From positions 1-8,467 of the forward strand of contig QNDJ01000049.1 of the NCBI GenBank assembly GCA_003644825.1: a DNA stretch of 8,467 nt, written 5' to 3'. Below the pieces are notes generated by a model. That model had not been told where the DNA came from. It saw only the letters and a program-made list of their open reading frames with translations, and did not search any database. The translations under genes were made by a program, and so were the position numbers. Origin of the DNA: Candidatus Zhuqueibacterota bacterium. GTDB lineage: Bacteria; SM23-31; B21-G16. This document shows positions 1-6,663 of the stretch, one piece after another; the stretch's first letter is position 1, and each line of letters opens with the position of its first letter.

Positions 1-5
1 AATAA

Positions 6-22
6 TGTATTATGATAATACA
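6..22. promoter_or_regulatory. 17-bp perfect dyad, operator-like
   Basis: The sequence TGTATTATGATAATACA is a perfect inverted repeat of two 8-base arms around one central G. A one-base centre cannot loop out as an RNA hairpin, so a protein-binding DNA dyad is the more natural reading. The inner 7-1-7 layout resembles Fur/PerR-family boxes in geometry, but I cannot name the regulator. It lies immediately downstream of a leftward TATAAT at 31-26, where it would cover the start point of a transcript leaving the window on the left. The regulated gene is not visible. In such AT-rich DNA a chance dyad is possible. Confidence 0.4.
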
Positions 23-25
23 GTA

Positions 26-54
26 ATTATATTCTTTATATTCTCATTTATTCA
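26..54 (-). promoter_or_regulatory. Candidate leftward sigma-70 promoter
   Basis: On the minus strand a perfect -10, TATAAT (31 down to 26), has a weak -35, TGAATA (54 down to 49), 17 bases upstream. A better -35 hexamer, TTGACT (60 down to 55), is 23 bases from that -10, which is too far. The predicted start falls inside the dyad at 6-22. If real, it serves a gene left of the window. Perfect -10 hexamers arise by chance in AT-rich spacers. Confidence 0.25.
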
Positions 55-117
55 AGTCAAAACCCATAGAACGGACATCCCTATCCCTTTTTTTAAATAA
101 CATAATTGTGTTAAGAA

Positions 118-151
118 GATTGCTTCGACCCATACGGGTCTCGCAATAACA
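118..151 (+). repeat. REP-like hairpin, left copy
   Basis: The outer stem pairs ATTGC (119-123) with GCAAT (143-147). The inner stem pairs GACCC (127-131) with GGGTC (136-140) around the loop ATAC. Between the stems is an asymmetric internal loop, TTC against TC. There is no T-run on either side, so it does not look like a terminator. Confidence 0.7.
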
Positions 152-254
152 TGCTGATTGGGATTATTTCATCTCATTATTAGGTCTTACAATAAATAGA
201 AAAGGTTAGATTTCTTAATATGATAAATTAAGACTAACAATGATACATACTATT

Positions 255-288
255 TGTCATTGCGAGCCCCATACGGGGCGTGGCAATC
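255..288 (-). repeat. REP-like hairpin, right copy (inverted)
   Basis: On the plus strand ATTGC (259-263) pairs with GCAAT (283-287), and GCCCC (266-270) pairs with GGGGC (275-279) around ATAC. Against the left copy, an A-T pair in the inner stem is replaced by C-G. This is a compensatory change that keeps the stem. The core CCCATACGGG reads the same on the plus strand in both copies although the flanks are inverted. Confidence 0.7.
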
Positions 289-322
289 CTTTTAATTTTA
301 ATGATATTTATTACTGTTAAGC

Positions 323-350
323 AACCACCAGAATTCTATTCTGGTGGTTT
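323..350 (+). terminator. Strong hairpin, probable rho-independent terminator
   Basis: AACCACCAGAA (323-333) pairs perfectly with TTCTGGTGGTT (339-349) around the 5-base loop TTCTA. The plus-strand tail is TGTTTATG, a modest U-rich stretch. The minus-strand tail (GCTTAACAG) is not U-rich, so rightward termination is more likely. No gene lies upstream in the window for it to end. It could stop read-through from the left, end a small RNA, or insulate the thiC promoter. Confidence 0.5.
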
Positions 351-622
351 GTTTATGATAGTTTAAATAATGAATTTAGAGAATTAAACAAGTTTATATA
401 TAAAAGCTATTCAGAATGTGTTATATATGGTTTATAAAATCAATGATATAGTTAAAACATAAATCTATAAGATGGTTATCTCTGTTAGTTTTACAATAAA
501 GTAAAATTAATTAATGAACCCTGCAATAAAAGATATTCCAGTGAGATGTCAAGCTTAATACTTAATTTAAGTTTCAACAGAATATATTGACGGTGTCATT
601 ATTATTGTATTCGATTATCTAC
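351..622. other. Gene-free AT-rich spacer
   Basis: No credible coding region, RNA gene or strong hairpin is seen. The longest open frame noticed runs from 321 to about 434 and has no ATG, GTG or TTG codon. A short stem TTTTAC/GTAAAA near 489-506 is too weak to call. The conserved TPP riboswitch (THI box) segments expected ahead of many bacterial thiC genes, such as CTGAGA and an ACCTGATCTGG-like helix, were not found by eye. Confidence 0.6.
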
Positions 623-651
623 TTGATTTATAACTTAAAAATGATTATAAT
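623..651 (+). promoter_or_regulatory. thiC promoter, sigma-70 type
   Basis: TTGATT (623-628) and a perfect TATAAT (646-651) are exactly 17 bases apart, the optimal spacing. The expected start near 658 leaves a leader of about 44 nt, too short for a TPP riboswitch of around 100 nt. The -10 sits inside a perfect 12-bp palindrome, TATAATATTATA (646-657). An alternative -35, TTGACG (587-592), has no good -10 at normal spacing. Confidence 0.65.
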
Positions 652-701
652 ATTATACAGTTAAATTAGAATTAATTTAATGATGTTGAGGTGATGAAAA
701 A

Positions 702-1976
702 ATGACACAATTGAGTTTAGCCAAAGATGGAAAAATAACAGAGGAAATGAGGATTGTTGCTGAGGATGAGCAGGTCGAACCAGAATTTGTTCGAAAAGAG
801 GTTGCAAAAGGAAGAATAGTAATTCCTAAAAATATTAACCACAATTTCAGGCCCAGAGGTATCGGTTTTGGCTTGAGAACAAAAGTAAATGCAAATATTG
901 GTACTTCTCCGAGTCATTTCGATTTAGATGAGGAGTTATGTAAGTTAAATGTTGCTCTTTATGCAAAAACAGATAGCGTTATGGACCTTTCGACTGGTGG
1001 AGACCTCGATGCTATAAGAAAAGCAATTCTTGAAAATTCAACTGTTATGGTAGGAACAGTTCCAATATACGGGGTTGCTGCTGAATTATATAAGAAGAAT
1101 AAAAATATTTTAAAAATGACATCCGATATGCTTTTTGATTCAATTGAAAAACAGTGTGAACAGGGAATAGATTACATTACAGTTCATTGTGGTGTCACAA
1201 GGTCTTCTCTGGAACAACTTGAGAACAGCAATCGAGTTATTGGAATTGTAAGCAGAGGTGGGTCATTGCTTGCTACCTGGATGAAACATCATAATAAGGA
1301 AAACCCCCTTTATGAAGAATATGATAGATTGCTTGACATTGCTTTTAAGTACGATGTTACATTAAGTCTTGGTGATGGTTTAAGACCCGGGGCAATCGCC
1401 GATGCTTCAGATAGAGCACAATTTGAGGAATTAATAATTCTTGGTTCTCTTGCAAAGAGAGCAAAAGAAAGAGGAGTCCAGGCAATGATTGAAGGACCCG
1501 GTCATGTTCCTCTGGACCAGATAGAAGCAAATGTTTTGATGGAAAAAAGGATTTGCAATGGTGCACCATTTTATGTGCTTGGTCCTTTAACCACGGATAT
1601 TGCTCCAGGATATGACCATATAACTTCTGCTATAGGTGGAGCAATAGCCGCTGTAGCAGGTGCAGATTTTCTCTGTTATGTAACACCAGCAGAACATCTG
1701 AGATTACCAACAATTAAAGATGTTAAGGATGGTGTCATTGCAGCCAGAATCGCTGCTCATTCCGCTGATATTGTTAAAAGAGGAAAAATTGATTCCAACA
1801 GGGATAGAGAATTGTCAATGAAAAGAAAAGACCTTGATTGGGAAGGTATGTTCAGGCTTTCCCTTGACCCGGAAGTTCCTAAAGAGAGAAGAAAAGAAAG
1901 CGAAGATTTTAATAAAAAGGTATGCACAATGTGTGGAAAATTATGTGCAATAGATCTTCAGAACCCAACATTGTAG
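702..1976 (+). CDS. thiC: Phosphomethylpyrimidine synthase ThiC, short form
   Basis: ThiC is a non-canonical radical SAM enzyme. It converts 5-aminoimidazole ribotide to HMP phosphate, the pyrimidine half of thiamin, in the cytoplasm. The 424-residue protein lacks the long N-terminal region of the 631-residue E. coli enzyme, as in many anaerobes and archaea. Family blocks run in order: GTVPIY (118-123), SRGGS (184-188), GDGLRPG (224-230), EGPGH (264-268), [18 protein letters not shown] (289-306) and CYVTPAEHL (325-333). H268 and H332 match the two metal-binding histidines of the family, and their 64-residue separation fits. The C-terminal cluster cysteines are C408, C411 and C415, a CX2CX3C pattern; the E. 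coli enzyme has CX2CX4C. The ATG follows a strong Shine-Dalgarno, GAGGTGAT (688-695). No other thiamin gene adjoins it. The paralogue BzaF (5-hydroxybenzimidazole synthase) is a less likely alternative, because no cobamide genes are nearby. Confidence 0.95.
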   Translation: MTQLSLAKDGKITEEMRIVAEDEQVEPEFVRKEVAKGRIVIPKNINHNFRPRGIGFGLRTKVNANIGTSPSHFDLDEELCKLNVALYAKTDSVMDLSTGGDLDAIRKAILENSTVMVGTVPIYGVAAELYKKNKNILKMTSDMLFDSIEKQCEQGIDYITVHCGVTRSSLEQLENSNRVIGIVSRGGSLLATWMKHHNKENPLYEEYDRLLDIAFKYDVTLSLGDGLRPGAIADASDRAQFEELIILGSLAKRAKERGVQAMIEGPGHVPLDQIEANVLMEKRICNGAPFYVLGPLTTDIAPGYDHITSAIGGAIAAVAGADFLCYVTPAEHLRLPTIKDVKDGVIAARIAAHSADIVKRGKIDSNRDRELSMKRKDLDWEGMFRLSLDPEVPKERRKESEDFNKKVCTMCGKLCAIDLQNPTL

Positions 1977-2013
1977 CCTTGTCTTTGGTAAATGCTTATA
2001 ATTCTTGAGAACG

Positions 2014-2042
2014 AAAAAGGGGAAGTTTAAAATCCCCTTTTT
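2014..2042. terminator. Bidirectional terminator between convergent genes
   Basis: AAAAAGGGGA (2014-2023) pairs perfectly with TCCCCTTTTT (2033-2042) around a 9-base loop. The arm sequence gives a five-T tail on each strand, so the hairpin can stop thiC transcripts from the left and malic enzyme transcripts from the right. It lies in the 74-bp gap between the two stop codons. Confidence 0.85.
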
Positions 2043-2050
2043 CTATTATT

Positions 2051-3415
2051 TTACTCTTCGAGTAAGGTGTTTTCAGGGGCAGGTTTAATAAATCCTTCTT
2101 TCATCATATAGTGTATTTCATCTCTTGCTTTTTTAATAATAGTTGAAGCTTCATTGAGTAATTCATCTCTGGATTTTTTAAGCAGTGTTATACCCTGTTC
2201 CTGTGCTTTTAATGCAACAGCAGTAGCAACTCTCGGGTATACTTCCCATTCTTCCATAGTTGGTACCAGATAATTCTCATTTAATCCTTTATCTTCTGCA
2301 CATTTTGCGAGCTCATAAGCGGCAGCAATTGCCATTTCATCGGTTATGGTTTTTGCACGAATATCCAGGGTTCCTCTGAAAATACCCGGAAATCCAAGGG
2401 AATTATTGATTTGATTCGGGAAATCGGAGCGACCTGTAGCTACTATTCTTGCACCGGCTTCTTTTGCTTCCCAGGGCCACATTTCAGGAATCGGATTTGC
2501 ACAAACAAACACAATTGCATCTTTTGACATCGAAGCTACCCATTCTTTTTTGATTACATCAGGTCCAGACCTTGAAAGAGCAATTAACATATCTGCACCT
2601 TTTATAGCTTCCTTCATTCCCCCGATTACCTGTTCTTCGTTAGTTTTTTCACATAGTTCCCATTTTTCTGGTTCTTTTTCTTTTAGTTCAGTTCTTCCGA
2701 TGTGTAGTGTTCCTTTTGAATCGACCATAATGATTTTTCCCGGATTAGCACCAGCTTTAATAAGGATGTTTGTAATACATATATTTGAAGCACCAGCACC
2801 TATCATAGTGATTTTTACATTGTCAAGTGGTTTTCCTACTACTTTTAATGCATTGATTGCGCCTGCCAGGGTTATACAGGCTGTTCCTTGCTGGTCATCA
2901 TGCCAGACCGGAATACGTGCTTTTTTTCTTAATTCTCTTAAGATTCGAAAACATTTTGGTTTAGCTATATCTTCAAGATTCACCCCCCCAAAAGAAGGTT
3001 GAAGAATTAATACTGTATTTATAATCTCATCAGGGTCTTTGGTATCAAGACATATAGGGAAGGCGTCTACACCACCAAGATACTTGAACAGTAAAGCTTT
3101 TCCTTCCATAACAGGTAATCCGGCTTCTGGTCCAATATCTCCAAGCCCGAGAACCCTTGTTCCATCAGTAACTACAGCTACCATATTGCCTTTATTGGTG
3201 TGCTTGTAAACAGCTTCCGGGTTTTTATTTATATCCTTACAGGGTTCTGCAACACCCGGGGTATACCAGATACCAAAATCCTGAAAATTCCGGATTACGC
3301 ACTTCGGAATTATCTCAATTTTACCTTTATAAAAAGGATGGAGCTGCATAGCAATTTCAGCAGGTTTATATGCTTTTGTTAACAGTTCCTCTTTCGTCAG
3401 ACGTTTTTCAGCCAT
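2051..3415 (-). CDS. Malic enzyme, NAD(P)-dependent, decarboxylating
   Basis: It oxidatively decarboxylates malate to pyruvate and CO2 with a divalent metal and NAD(P), in the cytoplasm. The N-terminal catalytic domain covers about residues 20-180. It has YTPGVA (51-56, probable catalytic Tyr51), TDGTRVLGLGDIG (83-95), EGKALLFK (104-111, probable catalytic Lys106) and LEDI (147-150). The block HDDQQGTA (172-179) carries metal-binding acidic residues. The Rossmann domain follows, with GAGASN (206-211), ANPIPE (306-311) and ATGRSDFPNQINNSLGFPGIFRGTLD (326-351). Asp232 at the end of the second strand (MVDSKG) favours NAD over NADP, which is inference. The third glycine of GxGxxG is Asn211. At 454 residues it exceeds many short bacterial malic enzymes, partly through a charged segment at about 240-262 and a C-terminal tail. 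The start has a strong AAGGAGGG (3431-3424), 8 bases from ATG. It converges with thiC and diverges from uvrA. Confidence 0.95.
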   Translation of the reverse strand: MAEKRLTKEELLTKAYKPAEIAMQLHPFYKGKIEIIPKCVIRNFQDFGIWYTPGVAEPCKDINKNPEAVYKHTNKGNMVAVVTDGTRVLGLGDIGPEAGLPVMEGKALLFKYLGGVDAFPICLDTKDPDEIINTVLILQPSFGGVNLEDIAKPKCFRILRELRKKARIPVWHDDQQGTACITLAGAINALKVVGKPLDNVKITMIGAGASNICITNILIKAGANPGKIIMVDSKGTLHIGRTELKEKEPEKWELCEKTNEEQVIGGMKEAIKGADMLIALSRSGPDVIKKEWVASMSKDAIVFVCANPIPEMWPWEAKEAGARIVATGRSDFPNQINNSLGFPGIFRGTLDIRAKTITDEMAIAAAYELAKCAEDKGLNENYLVPTMEEWEVYPRVATAVALKAQEQGITLLKKSRDELLNEASTIIKKARDEIHYMMKEGFIKPAPENTLLEE

Positions 3416-3468
3416 TTTAATAGCCCTCCTTTTAAAGTAAGTTTTTATTATTAATAAAAAATTGATTA

Positions 3469-3497
3469 AATTTAAATATAACCTTTTAAAATATCAA
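3469..3497 (-). promoter_or_regulatory. Candidate promoter of the malic enzyme gene
   Basis: On the minus strand TTGATA (3497 down to 3492) and TAAATT (3474 down to 3469) are 17 bases apart, giving a leader of roughly 45 nt. The -10 is only a moderate match. A perfect minus-strand TATAAT exists further up (3556 down to 3551) but has no recognisable -35. No operator dyad is evident. Confidence 0.4.
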
Positions 3498-3524
3498 GCA
3501 TTAAAAAAAAAGGAATCTATTTTA

Positions 3525-3553
3525 TTGACTAAATATATTTTTTATTTTACATT
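3525..3553 (+). promoter_or_regulatory. Candidate uvrA promoter
   Basis: TTGACT (3525-3530) and TACATT (3548-3553) are 17 bases apart, with a short leader of about 30 nt before the uvrA ATG. No LexA-type site is visible in the spacer: neither CTGT-N8-ACAG nor GAAC-N4-GTTC. SOS control is therefore not indicated by sequence, though LexA motifs vary between phyla. Confidence 0.5.
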
Positions 3554-3588
3554 ATAAAAAAGAGTTTTTATCTGTAGAGATTTTTTGT

Positions 3589-6441
3589 ATGATTGAAAAT
3601 GACAAAATTATAATTAAGGGTGCAAGAGAACACAACCTGAAAAATATTGACCTGAAGATTCCCAGAAATAAGCTTGTAGTTATTACCGGTCTTTCTGGTT
3701 CCGGGAAATCATCTCTTGCATTTGATACCATATATGCAGAAGGGCAGAGAAGGTATGTTGAATCTCTTTCTGCCTATGCCAGGCAATTTCTTGGATTAAT
3801 GGAGAAACCCGATGTTGATTACATTGAAGGGTTATCTCCTGCAATATCAATAGAACAGAGAAGTGCTGGCAAAAATCCTCGTTCAACAGTTGGCACCATT
3901 ACTGAAATCTATGATTATCTTCGTCTTCTGTATGCCAGAATAGGGATACCATATTGTTACAACTGCGGAAAAAAAATAGAAAAGCAAACAGTTCAACAGA
4001 TTGTAGATAAAATTCTTTCTTTTAAAGAAGGAACAAAAATTCAGGTTTTAGCTCCCGTCGTTAGAGGAAGAAAAGGCGAATATAAAGAATTATTTAAGAA
4101 GATTCAAAAGGATGGTTTTGTTCGTGTAAGAGTAGATGGAAAACAGATGGAGGTTTATGAAAAAATTGAACTGGATAAAAATAAAAAACATAGTATAGAG
4201 GTTGTGGTTGACAGACTTGTTGTTAATTCGAAAGCAGGAAAAAGGCTTGCTGATTCTCTGGAAACAGCCCTCAGTTTGAGCTCCGGCATAGTAATAGTAA
4301 GCGTTATTGGCGGGAGAGAACATATATTCAGTGAGAAGTTTGCCTGTGTGGACTGTGGTATCAGTTATGAGGAACTTACACCACGAATGTTTTCATTTAA
4401 CAGTCCTTATGGTGCGTGTCCTGTTTGTTCAGGGCTGGGCACCGAAATGGAAATAGACCCCTCTCTGATTATTCCAGATGAGAGTAAATCAATAAATCAG
4501 GGTGCTATCAAAGTAATGGGAGACCCGAACGGTTCTGCCTGGTTTTATCAGATGCTTTCCTCTGTTGCGCGGCACTGTAATTTTACACTGGATACACCCT
4601 TTAAAGATATCCCGGAGAAAGGGAAAAAGATGCTTTTGTATGGTTCCGGCGATGAAAATATTAAATTTTATTATGTGAATAAAAATGGAAAAGGTTACGG
4701 TGAGTATATTGGCAAATTTGAAGGTATAATTAATAATCTTTCAAGAAGATATAAACAGACATCATCTTCTTATATCCGTTCCTGGATAGAGTCTTTTATG
4801 AATGTTATCCCCTGTCCTGGATGTAATGGTAAAAGATTGAGAAAAGAAAGTCTTGCAGTAAAGATAAACGGTTTAAATATATATGATATTACTAAAATGT
4901 CTATAAAAGAGGCAAAAGATTTTTTTGATAACATCAGGTTAACTGATAGACAGAGAGAAATTGCAAGACAGATACTTAAAGAGATAAGAGAAAGGCTTCA
5001 ATTTCTTATTAATGTAGGTGTTGATTACCTGACTCTTGAGAGGTCTGCTGGAAGTCTTTCAGGTGGAGAGGCACAGAGGATCCGGCTTGCCACTCAAATT
5101 GGTTCTCAACTTGTTGGTGTCCTTTACATTCTTGATGAACCCAGCATAGGATTACATCTTCGTGATAATAAGAGACTTATAAATACCCTATTGAAACTGC
5201 GAGACCTTGGAAATACAGTGTTAGTAGTGGAACATGACAGAGAAACGATTCTAAATGCAGACCATATTATAGACCTTGGGCCCGGGGCAGGTGAAAAAGG
5301 TGGATACGTTGTTGCTCAGGGCACAATTGATGATATAAAGAAATGTAAAGAATCCATAACAGGGGCATACCTTGCCGGTATGAAACATATTGAGGTTCCA
5401 AAAATCAGACATAAAATAGGAAGGAATTTTTTAACCATCTATGGTGCAAGAGGAAATAACCTTAAAAATATTAATGTTAAAATTCCTTTAGGATGCTTTG
5501 TCTGTGTGACAGGAGTTTCTGGTTCAGGCAAAAGCACGCTGGTTAATGAAACTTTATACAGAATATTAGCAAGAAGGTTTTATCATAGCAAAGATACTCC
5601 TCTTGGATATGACTCAATTTCGGGGTTAGAATATATAGATAAGGTAATTAATATTGACCAATCGCCAATAGGTAGAACACCGAGGTCAAATCCTGCTACT
5701 TATACAGGTGTTTTTACATATATCAGAGACCTTTTTGCCCAGCTTCCTGAGTCAAAACTCAGAGGATATAAACCGGGTAGATTCAGTTTTAATGTTAAAG
5801 GTGGAAGATGTGAAGCCTGTCAGGGAGATGGTATAATTAAAATTGAAATGCATTTTCTCCCCGATGTTTATATTCCCTGCGAGGTCTGTAAGGGAAAAAG
5901 ATATAACAGGGAAACCCTTGAAGTTAAATATAAAGGAAGGTCTATTGCTGATGTTCTTAATATGACTGTTACCGAGGCTTTATCCTTTATGGAGAATATT
6001 CCAAGAATAAGGAGAAAATTGCAAACTTTATACGATGTAGGTCTTGGTTATATTCGTCTTGGTCAGCAGGCGACCACTCTTTCCGGGGGCGAAGCCCAGA
6101 GAGTAAAACTTTCAACAGAACTTTCTAAAATTGGAACAGGTAATACCTTGTATATTTTAGATGAACCAACTACAGGCCTTCATTTTGAGGATGTTAAAAT
6201 GCTTTTAAATGTACTGGAACGGCTGGTTGAAAAAGGAAATACTGTAATTGTAATTGAGCATAATATTGATGTAATTAAAACGGCAGATTATATAATTGAC
6301 CTTGGCCCAGAAGGGGGTGATGATGGAGGATACATTGTTGCCGAAGGAACTCCTGAAGAAGTAGCAATGAATCCAGAGTCATATACAGGTATATTCTTAA
6401 AAAAGGAACTCGGATTGGAAAAAAAAGCAGCTTCTTTTTAA
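3589..6441 (+). CDS. uvrA: Excinuclease ABC subunit A (UvrA)
   Basis: UvrA is the dimeric damage-recognition ATPase of nucleotide excision repair and loads UvrB at DNA lesions. The 950-residue protein is full length, with two tandem ABC modules. Module one has Walker [10 protein letters not shown] (34-42), signature LSGGEAQR (490-497) and Walker B ILDEPS (514-519). Module two has Walker [10 protein letters not shown] (642-650), signature LSGGEAQR (831-838) and Walker B ILDEPT (856-861). Zinc-binding CXXC pairs are all present: C123/C126 and C409/C412, C253/C256 with C277/C280, and C741/C744 with C764/C767. The last group is the zinc finger of module two. VEH (547-549) and IEH (889-891) hold the switch histidines. 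The ATG is chosen because [14 protein letters not shown], typical of the UvrA N-terminus, follows at once. Its Shine-Dalgarno is weak (TAGAGA, 3575-3580), unlike the other genes here. uvrB and uvrC are not in the window. Confidence 0.98.
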   Translation: MIENDKIIIKGAREHNLKNIDLKIPRNKLVVITGLSGSGKSSLAFDTIYAEGQRRYVESLSAYARQFLGLMEKPDVDYIEGLSPAISIEQRSAGKNPRSTVGTITEIYDYLRLLYARIGIPYCYNCGKKIEKQTVQQIVDKILSFKEGTKIQVLAPVVRGRKGEYKELFKKIQKDGFVRVRVDGKQMEVYEKIELDKNKKHSIEVVVDRLVVNSKAGKRLADSLETALSLSSGIVIVSVIGGREHIFSEKFACVDCGISYEELTPRMFSFNSPYGACPVCSGLGTEMEIDPSLIIPDESKSINQGAIKVMGDPNGSAWFYQMLSSVARHCNFTLDTPFKDIPEKGKKMLLYGSGDENIKFYYVNKNGKGYGEYIGKFEGIINNLSRRYKQTSSSYIRSWIESFMNVIPCPGCNGKRLRKESLAVKINGLNIYDITKMSIKEAKDFFDNIRLTDRQREIARQILKEIRERLQFLINVGVDYLTLERSAGSLSGGEAQRIRLATQIGSQLVGVLYILDEPSIGLHLRDNKRLINTLLKLRDLGNTVLVVEHDRETILNADHIIDLGPGAGEKGGYVVAQGTIDDIKKCKESITGAYLAGMKHIEVPKIRHKIGRNFLTIYGARGNNLKNINVKIPLGCFVCVTGVSGSGKSTLVNETLYRILARRFYHSKDTPLGYDSISGLEYIDKVINIDQSPIGRTPRSNPATYTGVFTYIRDLFAQLPESKLRGYKPGRFSFNVKGGRCEACQGDGIIKIEMHFLPDVYIPCEVCKGKRYNRETLEVKYKGRSIADVLNMTVTEALSFMENIPRIRRKLQTLYDVGLGYIRLGQQATTLSGGEAQRVKLSTELSKIGTGNTLYILDEPTTGLHFEDVKMLLNVLERLVEKGNTVIVIEHNIDVIKTADYIIDLGPEGGDDGGYIVAEGTPEEVAMNPESYTGIFLKKELGLEKKAASF

Positions 6442-6606
6442 ATATCTAAACATTAAAAGTTATTTTCAAGAAAAATTTTCAATTAACTTTCCATTCAGAT
6501 TTTCCGATGTATTTTATTATACTCCATTACTGTATTTGACTTTTTTAATTTGTTTTTTTTTTACCAATATTTATTAAGAAAAATTTAATCCGTTATAAAA
6601 AAATTA
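6442..6606. other. Spacer after uvrA without a clear terminator
   Basis: The region is very AT-rich, with T-runs at 6541-6546 and 6552-6562. No GC-containing hairpin comes before a T-run, so the end of the uvrA transcript cannot be placed. TTGACT (6536-6541) lacks a good -10 at 16-18 bases. Confidence 0.4.
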
Positions 6607-6635
6607 TTGCAAATTAACTTTGTAATTGTTATCTT
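6607..6635 (+). promoter_or_regulatory. Candidate promoter of the M14 peptidase gene
   Basis: TTGCAA (6607-6612) and TATCTT (6630-6635) are 17 bases apart. Each matches the sigma-70 consensus at 4 of 6 positions, giving a leader of about 20 nt. The match is weak and the background is AT-rich, so low-level read-through from uvrA is an alternative. Confidence 0.3.
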
Positions 6636-6663
6636 AAGACCCAATTTTTATTGAGGAGTAAAA

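Larger units (their letters stand above)
118..288. repeat. BIME-like element: two inverted REP-like hairpins around an AT-rich stem
   Basis: Two 34-base units, at 118-151 (plus orientation) and 255-288 (minus orientation), match at 27 of 34 positions when aligned head to head. Each begins GATTGC and ends CTCGCAAT plus AACA or GACA, with a GC-rich stem between. The inward-facing copies enclose about 100 AT-rich bases. These contain a third hairpin: GTTAG (205-209) and TCTTAAT (213-219) pair with ATTAAGA (227-233) and CTAAC (234-238), leaving a 3-base bulge. The layout resembles a BIME, an inverted pair of REP sequences mobilised by REP-associated tyrosine transposases in other bacteria. GATTGC...CTCGCAATGACA repeats recur in many bacterial genomes (recalled, not searched). 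No transposase is in the window, so the element would be non-autonomous. Confidence 0.7.

Noticed and set aside
118-288. CRISPR array or tRNA gene as explanation for the repeated hairpins
   Set aside because: There are only two copies, in inverted orientation, with no regular spacers, and neither unit folds as a cloverleaf.
321-434. Open frame of about 37 codons downstream of the 323-350 hairpin
   Set aside because: It has no ATG, GTG or TTG start codon, it runs through the hairpin stem, and it has no ribosome binding site.
587-618. TTGACG as an upstream thiC promoter
   Set aside because: No acceptable -10 occurs at 16-18 bases. GATTAT is 20 bases away, and the 623-651 promoter is much better.
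717-917. Minus-strand open frame of 66 codons inside thiC
   Set aside because: It lies opposite a clearly conserved gene, its composition is not protein-like, and it has no supporting ribosome binding site or homology.
2550-3002. Plus-strand open frame of 150 codons opposite the malic enzyme gene
   Set aside because: It is a shadow of the conserved malic enzyme on the other strand and shows no recognisable domain.
3416-3588. LexA/SOS box upstream of uvrA
   Set aside because: No CTGT-N8-ACAG or GAAC-N4-GTTC dyad is present in the spacer.
4090-4323. Minus-strand open frame inside uvrA
   Set aside because: It is antisense to the conserved UvrA coding frame with no sign of independent coding.
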